Shown: positions 54,673 through 63,432 of the stretch, piece by piece | How the letters are laid out: each line of letters starts with the position of its first letter | Position numbering within the stretch: the stretch's first letter is position 1 | NCBI RefSeq assembly: GCF_001429245.1 | Contig: NZ_LMJE01000001.1 | Location: 1,545,564-1,609,563, forward strand | DNA length: 64,000 nt | Direction of reading: 5' to 3' | From: Rhizobium sp. Root274 | GTDB taxonomy: Bacteria > Pseudomonadota > Alphaproteobacteria > Rhizobiales > Rhizobiaceae | Program-made: the position numbers and the translations under genes | Notes under the pieces: generated by a model | Database searches by the model: none | Seen by the model: only the letters and a program-made list of their open reading frames with translations | What the model was told of the DNA's origin: nothing

Positions 54673-55458
54673 TCAAGGCGCGGGAAAGACCGCGTCGATT
54701 CGGCCGAGGGCACGATAGGCCAGAAGGCCCAGCCATTCGCGGGTGGCGGTTGCCATCTGCTGGGCGTTCCGCGTCGGCTGGGTGAAATCGAGGCCGAGGC
54801 CAACCTTGCCGGTGGTGCGGAAATCCGTGGGCCATGGCGTGACGGTGATACCCGCCTTGCGGAACAGGCCGACCGAACGCGGCATGTGGAAGGCCGACGT
54901 GATCAGCAGGCAATCGGCAAGGCCGTTTTGCGCGAGAATCTGACGGCTGTTCTGCACGTTTTCATCCGTGTTTCGCGAGGTGATCTCGGTCACGAGACGA
55001 TCAGCCGGCAGGCCAAAAGCTCCGAAGAAGCGCAGGGATGCCGCCGCATCTCCCTCATAGGCGCCGCTCAACGAGCCATCGCCACCCGACACGAGGATCT
55101 TTGCCTGCGGATGGAGTAGTGCCAGCCGGAGCGCCTCGACGAAGCGGTCGGCGGACTGGTTGAGCTCGATGCCGCCTCTGGCCGTTGTCACTTCCGTTTC
55201 GAAGGCACCGCCGAGCACGATCATGCAGGCGACATTTGCGGGATCGGCTGAAGGACGGGGAAATCGGGCTTCGAGTGTCTGCAACAGATAAGAGCCGGTC
55301 GTGGTGTAGAGCGTGACGAAGAGGAGCAGCAGGGCCACCGACAGAAGGCTTACAGCCATTCGCCGGAAACGCATCAGGATGAGCGCGAGCATGCAGAGCA
55401 GGAAGACGAGCGAGAGAGGCTGAATGGCCATCCAGAAGAGTTTCGACAATACGAACAT
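54673..55458 (-). CDS. YdcF family (DUF218) envelope protein
   Basis: 261 residues. Two N-terminal TM helices (IQPLSLVFLLCMLALILM and SLLSVALLLLFVTLYTT) precede a DUF218 domain: CMIVLGGAFETEV, KILVSGGDGSLSG, RNTDENVQNSRQILA and LLITSAFHMPRSVGLFRKAG. This matches the ElyC/SanA/YdcF group, of which ElyC affects peptidoglycan or enterobacterial-antigen lipid carrier use. The conserved ENxxNS-like motif is present as DENVQNS. Exact function is unknown. Confidence 0.87.
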   Translation of the reverse strand: MFVLSKLFWMAIQPLSLVFLLCMLALILMRFRRMAVSLLSVALLLLFVTLYTTTGSYLLQTLEARFPRPSADPANVACMIVLGGAFETEVTTARGGIELNQSADRFVEALRLALLHPQAKILVSGGDGSLSGAYEGDAAASLRFFGAFGLPADRLVTEITSRNTDENVQNSRQILAQNGLADCLLITSAFHMPRSVGLFRKAGITVTPWPTDFRTTGKVGLGLDFTQPTRNAQQMATATREWLGLLAYRALGRIDAVFPAP

Positions 55459-55609
55459 GGTCGCTCCTTGGTCCTGAGGCTTGCGCGGCCGATCGGCGAA
55501 GTTGCGGGTCCAACGCTGCCTTCCGTTACGTCAGCTTCGCTCAAGCAGGCGTTACTAGAAGCTCGTCCCACTGTCATCCTTCGCACCGGACTTTTTTGAG
55601 GAGTGGACC

Positions 55610-55807
55610 ATGCGCTTCGCCATCGACACCGTGGACGATTCCGGCAATGACCGCATCTATATCGGAACGCCGATCGGCATCACCGAAAACGCGCTGCGCC
55701 TGCAGCTGCGCGAAGGCGAAGTGAAGCTAGAGATCCGCAAGATCATCGACTGGTTCCAGATCGACCGCAGCGAGAACGGGGAAAAGGTGGAGCTGTTGCC
55801 GCGGTGA
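55610..55807 (+). CDS. Small conserved protein of unknown function
   Basis: 65 residues with GAGGAG ahead of the ATG. It is acidic and probably beta-rich (DRIYIGTPIGITENALRLQL, then IRKIIDWFQIDRSE). No signal peptide, TM segment or known motif. The strong ribosome binding site and codon use support it as a real gene. Confidence 0.6.
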   Translation: MRFAIDTVDDSGNDRIYIGTPIGITENALRLQLREGEVKLEIRKIIDWFQIDRSENGEKVELLPR

Positions 55808-55917
55808 TATGATGGCGGGTCGATCGGACCCGTCATGGCCACAGGACGGATGATATTCCGACACTCGATGACCTGAGACCGGCACCGGTCTTACAAGCAG
55901 ATATTCTTGGAAAAATT

Positions 55918-55993
<76 letters not shown>

Positions 55994-56093
55994 ATCAGGG
56001 TACCGGTTAATTTCCGGCTCCGGGAACCCCGTGGAAAGCACCGCTTTCGTCGGGGTGGCGGCTTGATACTTCCGGTCGTCGGAGATGGCAAGC

Positions 56094-56132
56094 CGAAAAA
56101 TGAAAGCCCGGGCATTTTTTTAAACCCGGGCT
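56094..56132 (-). terminator. Rho-independent terminator of the TIGR02300 gene
   Basis: Minus-strand hairpin AGCCCGGG...CCCGGGCT (56132-56105) followed by TTTCATTTTT, 17 bp beyond the stop at 56149. Confidence 0.8.
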
Positions 56133-56148
56133 CGAAATCCTTGAAAAA

Positions 56149-56532
56149 TCAGACTTCGTCGTCGTCGCCGGGGACGCCGATGAGACCGGTCATATCGTCG
56201 TCGTCATCGTCTTCGTCGGCTTCCAGGAAGGTGTCGTCGTCATCACCGTCGATCTCGACGTCGTCATCGCCCATGTCGGGGATGTCGTCGCCCGATGCCT
56301 CGTCGGCATCTTCGAGGGAGACGAGTTCGACATCCGTGTTTTCGGTATCGACTTCGGCGACTTCCTCTTCCTCAGCCTTCTCCATGATGGCTGCGACCGA
56401 GGTTTCCTCGAAATAGGAAAGCGGCCAGGACTTGCCCGTGTACGGCGACACGATCGGGTCCTTGTTCAGGTCGTAGAATTTCTTGCCCGTGTCGGGGCAA
56501 GTGCGTTTCGTTCCAAGTTCTGCCTTCGCCAC
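56149..56532 (-). CDS. TIGR02300 / FYDLN-acid family protein
   Basis: 127 residues. The GTG start at 56532 gives the family beginning MAKAELGTKR and has GAGG 8 bp upstream; the TTG two codons earlier is less likely. The conserved N-terminal part is CPDTGKKFYDLNKDPIVSPY, with FYDLN naming the family. The C-terminal 70 residues are extremely acidic (runs of Asp/Glu, about 45% acidic). Members occur only in alphaproteobacteria and their function is unknown. It is divergent from cmk, and a strong terminator follows. Confidence 0.9.
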   Translation of the reverse strand: MAKAELGTKRTCPDTGKKFYDLNKDPIVSPYTGKSWPLSYFEETSVAAIMEKAEEEEVAEVDTENTDVELVSLEDADEASGDDIPDMGDDDVEIDGDDDDTFLEADEDDDDDDMTGLIGVPGDDDEV

Positions 56533-56784
56533 TGTCAAAGCCTCATGAAGTCGTGAAGAATAGGGGCATGCGCCTAGCGCCCGGCACGAGGCCGGCCAAA
56601 CTGTAGTCGGTCCCCTTAATCGCTGCCACCGCGTCTGTCAAAGGCAATCTGCGGGTGAAACGCCGGAGCGTCTGGGATCGGCCCGCGCCATGGGCAATCA
56701 CTGCTCGTGTCACCGCCTCGCTTGGCAAGGGGCGCCAAGCTTTGTATCAGGCATCAAAGGGAAGCATGGATCGAAAGGACCGGT

Positions 56785-57417
56785 ATGATCATCGCCATCG
56801 ACGGGCCGGCGGCCGCCGGTAAGGGGACCTTGTCGCGCAGGATTGCCGAGACTTACGGTTTTCACCACCTCGACACCGGCCTGACCTATCGGGCCACCGC
56901 CAAGGCACTGCTGGATGCGGGGCTGCCGCTCGACGACCAGGCGATTGCGGAAAAGGTTGCCCGGGAGCTCGACCTCGGCGGCCTGGACCGAGATGTGCTT
57001 TCGGCGCACGACATCGGCGAGGCGGCGTCGAAGATCGCCGTGATGCCGGCGGTGCGCCGGGCGCTGGTCGAGGCGCAGCGGGCCTTTTCTACCCGTCTGC
57101 CCGGCACCGTGCTCGACGGGCGTGACATCGGCACCGTGGTATGCCCGCAGGCCCCGGTGAAGCTCTATGTAACCGCCTCTCCGGAGGTGCGCGCCAGGCG
57201 GCGTTACGACGAGATCATCGCCAAGGGTGCGAGCGCCGATTTCGATGCCATTTTCGAGGATGTGAAGAAGCGCGACGAGCGGGACATGGGACGGGCCGAC
57301 AGCCCTTTGAAACCAGCCGAAGACGCGCACTTGCTAGACACGTCCGAAATGAGTATAGAGGCCGCATTCTCGGCGGCGAAGGTCTTGATCGACGCTGCCC
57401 TGACAAAACTGCGCTGA
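56785..57417 (+). CDS. cmk: Cytidylate kinase
   Basis: 210 residues from the ATG at 56785. The P-loop is [20 protein letters not shown] (G-x-x-x-x-G-K-G), followed by the [23 protein letters not shown]-binding part, [20 protein letters not shown] and ARRRYDEI. It phosphorylates (d)CMP to (d)CDP. The gene precedes rpsA as in most proteobacteria. In many rhizobia aroA lies directly upstream of cmk; here only about 250 non-coding bases separate cmk from the TIGR02300 gene. Confidence 0.94.
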   Translation: MIIAIDGPAAAGKGTLSRRIAETYGFHHLDTGLTYRATAKALLDAGLPLDDQAIAEKVARELDLGGLDRDVLSAHDIGEAASKIAVMPAVRRALVEAQRAFSTRLPGTVLDGRDIGTVVCPQAPVKLYVTASPEVRARRRYDEIIAKGASADFDAIFEDVKKRDERDMGRADSPLKPAEDAHLLDTSEMSIEAAFSAAKVLIDAALTKLR

Positions 57418-57571
57418 TCTGGAACCGGCCGAGCCGTTTTCCGTTTCAGTTGGCCACTTCCCCGTCCCCGCGCCGGACAGCTCTCCACAGAGAGCGGATG
57501 GAGGATTTGGTCCCGACCAACACGAACCACCGGCGCTATCCGCATCCCAATGGATGCGACTAGGAGATTTC

Positions 57572-59275
57572 ATGTCTGTTTCTACCCCGTCGCGCGAGGA
57601 CTTTGCAGCCCTCCTCGAGGAATCCTTTGCCAAGACCGACCTGGCCGAAGGCTATGTTGCCAAGGGCATCATCACCGCCATCGAGAAGGACGTCGCTATC
57701 GTTGACGTCGGCCTCAAGGTCGAAGGCCGCATCGCGCTGAAGGAATTCGGTGCACGCGCCAAGGACGGCACGCTCAAGGTCGGCGACGAAGTTGAAGTTT
57801 ACGTCGAGCGCATCGAAAACGCTCTCGGCGAAGCTGTTCTGTCGCGCGAAAAGGCGCGTCGTGAAGAAAGCTGGATCAAGCTCGAAGCCAAGTTCGAAGC
57901 TGGCGAGCGCGTTGAAGGCGTCATCTTCAACCAGGTCAAGGGCGGCTTCACGGTTGACCTCGACGGCGCCGTTGCCTTCCTTCCGCGTTCGCAGGTGGAC
58001 ATCCGTCCGATCCGCGACGTGACCCCGCTGATGCACAACCCGCAGCCCTTCGAAATCCTCAAGATGGACAAGCGTCGCGGCAACATCGTTGTATCGCGTC
58101 GTACGGTTCTCGAAGAAAGCCGTGCCGAGCAGCGTTCTGAAATCGTTCAGAACCTCGAAGAAGGCCAGGTTGTTGACGGCGTCGTCAAGAACATCACCGA
58201 TTACGGTGCGTTCGTTGACCTCGGCGGCATCGACGGCCTGCTGCACGTCACCGACATGGCATGGCGCCGCGTCAACCATCCTTCGGAAATCCTGTCCATC
58301 GGCCAGTCGGTCAAGGTTCAGATCATCCGTATCAACCAGGAAACCCACCGCATCTCGCTCGGCATGAAGCAGCTCGAGTCGGATCCGTGGGATGGCATCG
58401 CTGCCAAGTACCCGGTTGGCAAGAAGATCTCCGGTACCGTCACGAATATCACCGACTACGGTGCATTCGTCGAGCTGGAGCCGGGCATCGAAGGCCTGAT
58501 CCACATCTCGGAAATGTCCTGGACGAAGAAGAACGTTCATCCCGGCAAGATCCTCTCGACCACGCAGGACGTCGATGTCGTCGTTCTCGAAGTCGATCCG
58601 TCGAAGCGCCGTATCTCGCTCGGTCTCAAGCAGACCCTCGAGAACCCGTGGCAGGCATTTGCCTACAGCCATCCGGCCGGCACTGAAGTCGAAGGCGAAG
58701 TCAAGAACAAGACCGAATTCGGCCTGTTCATCGGCCTCGAAGGCGACGTTGACGGCATGGTTCACCTCTCGGATCTCGACTGGAACCGTCCGGGCGAACA
58801 GGTCATCGAAGAGTACAACAAGGGTGACGTGGTCAAGGCTGTCGTTCTCGACGTCGACGTCGAGAAGGAACGCATCTCGCTCGGCATCAAGCAGCTCGGC
58901 AAGGACTCGGTCGGCGATGCCGCCGCTTCCGGCGACCTGCGCAAGAACGCCGTCGTTTCGTGCGAAGTCATCGGCATCAACGATGGCGGCATCGAAGTGA
59001 AGCTGGTCAACCACGAAGACATCACGTCCTTCATCCGCCGCGCCGATCTGGCACGCGATCGTGACGATCAGCGTCCGGAGCGTTTCTCGGTCGGTCAGGT
59101 TGTCGACGCCCGCGTCACCAACTTCTCCAAGAAGGACCGCAAGGTCATGCTGTCGATCAAGGCTCTCGAGATCGCAGAAGAGAAGGAAGCCGTCGCACAG
59201 TTCGGTTCGTCCGACTCTGGCGCTTCGCTCGGCGACATTCTGGGTGCAGCGCTCAAGAACCGCAACAACGACTAA
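57572..59275 (+). CDS. rpsA: 30S ribosomal protein S1
   Basis: 567 residues from the ATG at 57572 with AGGAG. Six S1 (OB-fold) repeats are visible through recurring DYGAFV/I-type motifs: GGFTVDLDG, NITDYGAFVDLGGIDGLLHV, NITDYGAFVELEPGIEGLIH, EFGLFIGLEGDVDGMVHLSD and the last in GGIEVKLVNHEDITSFIRRA. It binds mRNA on the 30S subunit and assists initiation. Strong codon bias produces long antisense open frames that are not genes. A perfect terminator follows. Confidence 0.97.
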   Translation: MSVSTPSREDFAALLEESFAKTDLAEGYVAKGIITAIEKDVAIVDVGLKVEGRIALKEFGARAKDGTLKVGDEVEVYVERIENALGEAVLSREKARREESWIKLEAKFEAGERVEGVIFNQVKGGFTVDLDGAVAFLPRSQVDIRPIRDVTPLMHNPQPFEILKMDKRRGNIVVSRRTVLEESRAEQRSEIVQNLEEGQVVDGVVKNITDYGAFVDLGGIDGLLHVTDMAWRRVNHPSEILSIGQSVKVQIIRINQETHRISLGMKQLESDPWDGIAAKYPVGKKISGTVTNITDYGAFVELEPGIEGLIHISEMSWTKKNVHPGKILSTTQDVDVVVLEVDPSKRRISLGLKQTLENPWQAFAYSHPAGTEVEGEVKNKTEFGLFIGLEGDVDGMVHLSDLDWNRPGEQVIEEYNKGDVVKAVVLDVDVEKERISLGIKQLGKDSVGDAAASGDLRKNAVVSCEVIGINDGGIEVKLVNHEDITSFIRRADLARDRDDQRPERFSVGQVVDARVTNFSKKDRKVMLSIKALEIAEEKEAVAQFGSSDSGASLGDILGAALKNRNND

Positions 59276-59299
59276 TCCTCGCTGTTGACTGAATAAAAG

Positions 59300-59333
59300 A
59301 ACCCGCCGGGAGCGATCCCGGCGGGTTTTTTAT
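59300..59333 (+). terminator. Rho-independent terminator of rpsA
   Basis: ACCCGCCGGGA-gcga-TCCCGGCGGGT followed by TTTTTATT, 25 bp after the rpsA stop; a textbook hairpin. Confidence 0.93.
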
Positions 59334-59351
59334 TGCATCATCGGCGGATGT

Positions 59352-61025
59352 TCAGACGAAATCGGAGAGACGCAGATAGAGCGCCTGGGCCGGGTCCGGT
59401 TCGGGAGAGGGCAAGGTTGCGATGACATTTGCCGCATCTAGAGAAGAGGTCGCGGGGTCGAGATCGGGCTGACCGTCGGTCTCGTCGGCTTCGATTTCTG
59501 CGCCTGACGTCTCAAGGGTATTTCGCGGATCCTGGCCAGAAGGCTCGTCTCCGGATGCCTCGTTCCTGTCGTCTTCAGCGGACTGTTCGGGCTCCGCGTC
59601 ATCCTCGGCGTCCTTCCGGACTGCCTTGACGGGAACGGGATCATGATCCGTTTCAATCACGTAATTGACGAAGGCGAGCGGCAGACCATTGCCATGGATC
59701 CCGCTCCGGCTGGGCTCCTGATGGTCCGATAGCGGTATCGACGTGGTGAGGGCGAGGCGCTCCTCCAGGTGGACGGGACGGTCTGCTGACGGGAGATCAA
59801 CCTCATTGATTACGCTCTCCGGTAGCACGGAGGCCGTTGATGGCTTGATCGTTGGCTCCGGCTCTTCCGGTCTGTCGGCCATCAGAGCTTCGAAGGCGAG
59901 GTTCGCCATGTCCGGTTGATCCTCGGCAGCGTAAAGCGCCAAAAGGGTGCGGATAAGCTCGATTTCGGCCACTTCCTCCAGAAGATGCGCCGGGAGCGAC
60001 GGGTGCGGTGAGGAGGACGTACCGGCAACCGGCGCCGGCAGCGGGTGGGCGACATCGTCCCTGCCGTCTAATCCTTCTTCGGTATCTTGCGTGGCGGGCA
60101 GCACGGTAAGTTTAGCAGGATCGGCCTCGGCCTCGACATCTGGCTCTCTTTCTGCCAGCGCCGCAACAGAGGGGCTTGCGCGTTCCGTTATCGAGGGGGA
60201 AATGGTCGCGGCGGGCAACGTTTCGGCGGACGCGGCCATGCTGGCGCGCATCTGGCGCAGACGGGAAAGCGTTTCCGAATCACCGCCTTCGCCCGCAGCA
60301 TTTGCATCACCGGGTGACGCAGCCCCCCTGACAGTGGCCCGCTCTTCTTCTTCCGCCTGCCCTGTGACTGTGGCCGCAGCGAAGATGGGCGTTTCTGCCG
60401 GTCTCGAAGGTCCGGCTGTTGCGGATACGAGCGACGCCGTCTGGCCCGTCGGCAGGGACGCAGACGGTCTTGGCGTGCGGACGGTGTTGGCGGACTCCGC
60501 AAGGGGCGGCGCGCGGGTCAGATCGCCATTCTGTCGATAGGAAGAAATGATCGCGCGGGCGCCGGGGTCTCGCTCCTTCTGGCGATAAAGTTCCAGATAG
60601 ATCGCGAGCGTCGCTGCTTCCGGACCCTGGGGATTTCGCAGCGCCTGGAGCAGGGTTCGCAATTGCAGGCCGGCAAAGGCCTCGGACAGGAGAGCCCTCA
60701 GTTTTTGCTGTTCTGCCGGGGCCAAAGTTGCGATGGCATCGATCAGTCGCGCGGCAAAGGCTGTGAGAGGTTCGTTGGGTTCCTGCTTCATCTTGAGCAC
60801 AGAGGCGAGAACCTCCGTGAGGATGACCAGGTTCTGCGACATGCGCTCAGGCGCGCTCAGCAGCATGATGTTGAGATTGCCAGCAATGGCCGTTGCCGCA
60901 CTCGTCGAATAGGGTTCTTCCGTCACCTGAGCGGCCACGCGATCAGGGTTGCGGCTTTCCGCGACGGTGCGGTTCTCCGAAATGGGCTGATACAGGTTCG
61001 TCTGGGCGCTGACGGGACCAAGCAT
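59352..61025 (-). CDS. Large, mostly disordered protein of unknown function
   Basis: 557 residues. I do not recognise a family. Residues ~40-175 form an ordered all-helical region (MLLSAPERMSQNLVILTEVL, then LTAFAARLIDAIATLAPAEQ and FAGLQLRTLLQALRNPQGPE). The remaining ~380 residues are low-complexity, rich in Ala, Pro, Glu, Asp and Ser, with short predicted helices (LIRTLLALYAAEDQPDM; LAFVNYVIETD) that look like binding motifs. No signal peptide or TM helix. It ends in LYLRLSDFV. The order (short ordered head, long acidic tail) suggests an adaptor; a FliK-like or regulatory role would be speculation. Confidence 0.6.
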   Translation of the reverse strand: MLGPVSAQTNLYQPISENRTVAESRNPDRVAAQVTEEPYSTSAATAIAGNLNIMLLSAPERMSQNLVILTEVLASVLKMKQEPNEPLTAFAARLIDAIATLAPAEQQKLRALLSEAFAGLQLRTLLQALRNPQGPEAATLAIYLELYRQKERDPGARAIISSYRQNGDLTRAPPLAESANTVRTPRPSASLPTGQTASLVSATAGPSRPAETPIFAAATVTGQAEEEERATVRGAASPGDANAAGEGGDSETLSRLRQMRASMAASAETLPAATISPSITERASPSVAALAEREPDVEAEADPAKLTVLPATQDTEEGLDGRDDVAHPLPAPVAGTSSSPHPSLPAHLLEEVAEIELIRTLLALYAAEDQPDMANLAFEALMADRPEEPEPTIKPSTASVLPESVINEVDLPSADRPVHLEERLALTTSIPLSDHQEPSRSGIHGNGLPLAFVNYVIETDHDPVPVKAVRKDAEDDAEPEQSAEDDRNEASGDEPSGQDPRNTLETSGAEIEADETDGQPDLDPATSSLDAANVIATLPSPEPDPAQALYLRLSDFV

Positions 61026-61267
61026 GGCGACCTCTCGCGTTCAGGGCGCCAGTCGCTGCACGGGCTCCTTTGCCTCTCGTCAAACGGCTAAGGGGAACCT
61101 CCAAAGCGGCGGCGCGTCTTCCTGCTTCAAGGGCGAGTGTCGCAAAACATGGTTAACGAAACGCTAATTCCATCGGAGCTGCCCTGGACGCTCAAGCTTC
61201 GCGCATACCTGGACTGGCAAACTGCCTGCCGGCGGCCTTGCGCCGCACAACTTTTATGGGCGCCAGC

Positions 61268-62665
61268 ATGACATCCAATCTCATCCTGAACACGGACAGC
61301 TACAAACTCGGGACCTATCTTCAGTATCCTCAGGATACGCGGGCCGTCAGCGCCTTTGTCACGACGCGCGGTGGTTCGTTCCGGCCCGAGGTGATGTTCT
61401 TCGGGCTGCAGATGTTTCTCAAGGACTACCTGTCGAAACCGGTAACGCGGATGGATGTGGCGGAAGCCGAAGAGGTGGCTGCCGCCCATGGCCAACCTTT
61501 CGATAAGGCGGGGTGGCTGCATATCGTTGAGGCCCATGGCGGTCTGTTGCCGCTCCGGATCGAGGCGCTGCCGGAAGGCACGGCACTGCGACGGGGCGTG
61601 CCGATCGTGCAGGTGGTCAATACCGACCCTGCCCTGCCTTGGCTCACCTCGCATATAGAAACATCGCTGCTGCGGGCCATCTGGTATCCCTCGACGGTCG
61701 CCACGACGGCCTGGCGGCTGCGCCTGGCGATCCTGCCCTTTCTTGAGCGCACCACCGACGATCCGCAGGCGCTGCAGCCGAGCCGGATTAGCGATTACGG
61801 GTGCCGCAGCACGTCGAGCGTCGAGCAGTCGGCCATCGGCGGGGCAGCCCATCTCGTGCATTTTCACTCGTCCGATTCGCTTCCCGGCATCCTGCAGGCG
61901 CGACGCGCCTATGGGGCGAGCATGCCCGCATCCTCGATCCCGGCGGCAGAACACGGTACAATCACGGCCTGGGGGCAGGATCGGGAGGTGGACGCCTATT
62001 CCCACCTGATCGACAAGTTCAGCAAGTTCGGCGCCTATTCCGTCGTCTCCGACAGCTATGACCTGCACAATGCCGTGACCGAAATCTGGGGCAAGAAGCT
62101 GCAGACAAAAGTGCGCGCGGCCGGCGCGACGCTCGTGGTCCGTCCCGACAGCGGCGATCCGATCGACACACCCGTGCAGGTGGTCGCGCAACTGGCCTAT
62201 GCCTATGGTACGCGGCTGAATGGCAAGGGCTTCAAGGTGCTGGATGCCAATGTGCGGGTGATCCAGTCCGACGGCGTCTCGATCCAGGATATCCAGATGA
62301 TCCTGGGACGGCTGGAGGGCATGGGCTTTTCGGCGGAAAACATCTCGTTCGGGATGGGCTCGGGCCTGTTGCACAAGATCAACCGCGACACGCTTTCCTT
62401 CACCATGCGCGCAAGCGCGGTGCAGAATGCGGCCGGGGCGTGGCGCGAGATCGGCCGTCGGTCCACCAATCCGCAGGAAAAGCCAGTCATGACCGGCCGC
62501 GTGGCGGCGATTGCCGACGGGGCAGACATCGTGGCCATTCCGCTATCGGACCTCGGGACGCGGCAAAACCTGCTTCAGCCGGTCTGGGAAAACGGTCGCT
62601 TGCTGAAAGACTGGAGCTTCGACGAGATCCGCGCGCGGGCGAGCGCCGCAAGCGTTTCGGCCTGA
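61268..62665 (+). CDS. nadV: Nicotinamide phosphoribosyltransferase (NAMPT/NadV type)
   Basis: 465 residues from the ATG at 61268 (MTSNLILNTDSYKLGTYLQY); ATGs at 61238 and 61256 have no better ribosome site. Similarity to animal NAMPT is direct: NTDSYK, VNTDPALPWLTSHIETSLLR, WYPSTVATT, IPAAEHGTITAWGQD (catalytic His about 229), VVSDSYDLHNAVTEIWG and LVVRPDSGDPIDTPV. The nicotinamide-pocket Asp is kept (FHSSDS). It makes NMN from nicotinamide and PRPP. An adenylyltransferase for NMN or NrtR-type regulator is not adjacent. About 240 bp upstream are non-coding. Confidence 0.9.
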   Translation: MTSNLILNTDSYKLGTYLQYPQDTRAVSAFVTTRGGSFRPEVMFFGLQMFLKDYLSKPVTRMDVAEAEEVAAAHGQPFDKAGWLHIVEAHGGLLPLRIEALPEGTALRRGVPIVQVVNTDPALPWLTSHIETSLLRAIWYPSTVATTAWRLRLAILPFLERTTDDPQALQPSRISDYGCRSTSSVEQSAIGGAAHLVHFHSSDSLPGILQARRAYGASMPASSIPAAEHGTITAWGQDREVDAYSHLIDKFSKFGAYSVVSDSYDLHNAVTEIWGKKLQTKVRAAGATLVVRPDSGDPIDTPVQVVAQLAYAYGTRLNGKGFKVLDANVRVIQSDGVSIQDIQMILGRLEGMGFSAENISFGMGSGLLHKINRDTLSFTMRASAVQNAAGAWREIGRRSTNPQEKPVMTGRVAAIADGADIVAIPLSDLGTRQNLLQPVWENGRLLKDWSFDEIRARASAASVSA

Positions 62666-62669
62666 AACG

Positions 62670-62921
62670 TCAGTCGACCAAGCGCAGGAACATCGGGTAG
62701 AGCCCCGCATCATCGGAGGGTGCGGGAATGCGCTTGCCGAGCGGCTGGTCGGGACGGCTGCGCTCGTCGACCATCAAGGCATCAAGCCAGGTGGCGGGGG
62801 CATAGTCAGGACCTGAGGCTGGATCGTCGGGATTGTTTTCGTTGATGTCCGTTCGGCCCGTATCATACGTGATGGTCGAGCGGGATAGGCTGTCGAGAAG
62901 GCTGTGGGCTGCTTCCGTCAT
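62670..62921 (-). CDS. Small hypothetical protein
   Basis: 83 residues, acidic and Pro-rich (NENNPDDPASGPDYAPATWL, then LPGKRIPAPSDD-like). No family, signal peptide or TM helix recognised. It converges on nadV with a 4-bp gap. The reading frame has consistent GC-skewed third positions, which is the main reason to accept it. Confidence 0.45.
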   Translation of the reverse strand: MTEAAHSLLDSLSRSTITYDTGRTDINENNPDDPASGPDYAPATWLDALMVDERSRPDQPLGKRIPAPSDDAGLYPMFLRLVD

Positions 62922-63078
62922 GGTCGCTGATTTCTACGCTTTGCTCTCACGAGGCCCCTTGAAACGCGAGGCCTTGCTGCCGATTTCACTGCGGTGATGA
63001 TGCGAATTCTGGGTTAATGAATGCTTGGCACATTCGCGTCATTGCATATCAATTCTCGTCTACAAGAAGCGCTAGACC

Positions 63079-63402
63079 ATGAGCTTCCGACCGCCCGCAT
63101 CTCTGCTCGCATCGACCTCAGGAGACCTGCTTTCGGCTCTTGACCAGGAGTTGGCCGGCGAGATGGCGGACGCTCTCGGGCGTGCCGGACGGAAGGTGGA
63201 ACTGGCGTTGCAGCGATGTGCCGAGGCCAGAGCCGGAGCGCCGGAACGGTTGGCAGAGGCGCTTGACGAGGCCGCGCAGGCGGTCTTTGCGCTATCGGTG
63301 CAACGGGAGTTGTGCGGCTTGCGCAATCAGGCGGCCATGATCCGGCACTACGACATCCCCCGAGACGTCATGGCGCGCGTTGGGATCTCTCGCAAGGCCT
63401 GA
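63079..63402 (+). CDS. DUF6665-like small helical protein
   Basis: 107 residues. Helical throughout: LLSALDQELAGEMADALGRA, GRKVELALQRCAEA, LDEAAQAVFALSVQRELCGL and a basic end (IRHYDIPRDVMARVGISRKA). The LGRAGRKVE...VQRELCGL pattern resembles, from memory, the alphaproteobacterial DUF6665 family of unknown function. It converges with the RNase D-like gene, 30 bp apart. Confidence 0.6.
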   Translation: MSFRPPASLLASTSGDLLSALDQELAGEMADALGRAGRKVELALQRCAEARAGAPERLAEALDEAAQAVFALSVQRELCGLRNQAAMIRHYDIPRDVMARVGISRKA

Positions 63403-63432
63403 AGTTGGATCCGATCTCGCGTTATCGCGCGA

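Noticed and set aside
56543-56728. A 61-codon minus-strand frame between the TIGR02300 and cmk genes.
   Set aside because: No ribosome binding site and no resemblance to an aroA fragment or other protein; it probably lies in the TIGR02300 promoter region.
61094-61118. GGAAC-N16-CGTC upstream of nadV, considered as a fourth EcfG promoter.
   Set aside because: The -10 element departs from CGTT at the last base and the site is 150 bp from the start codon; too weak to list.
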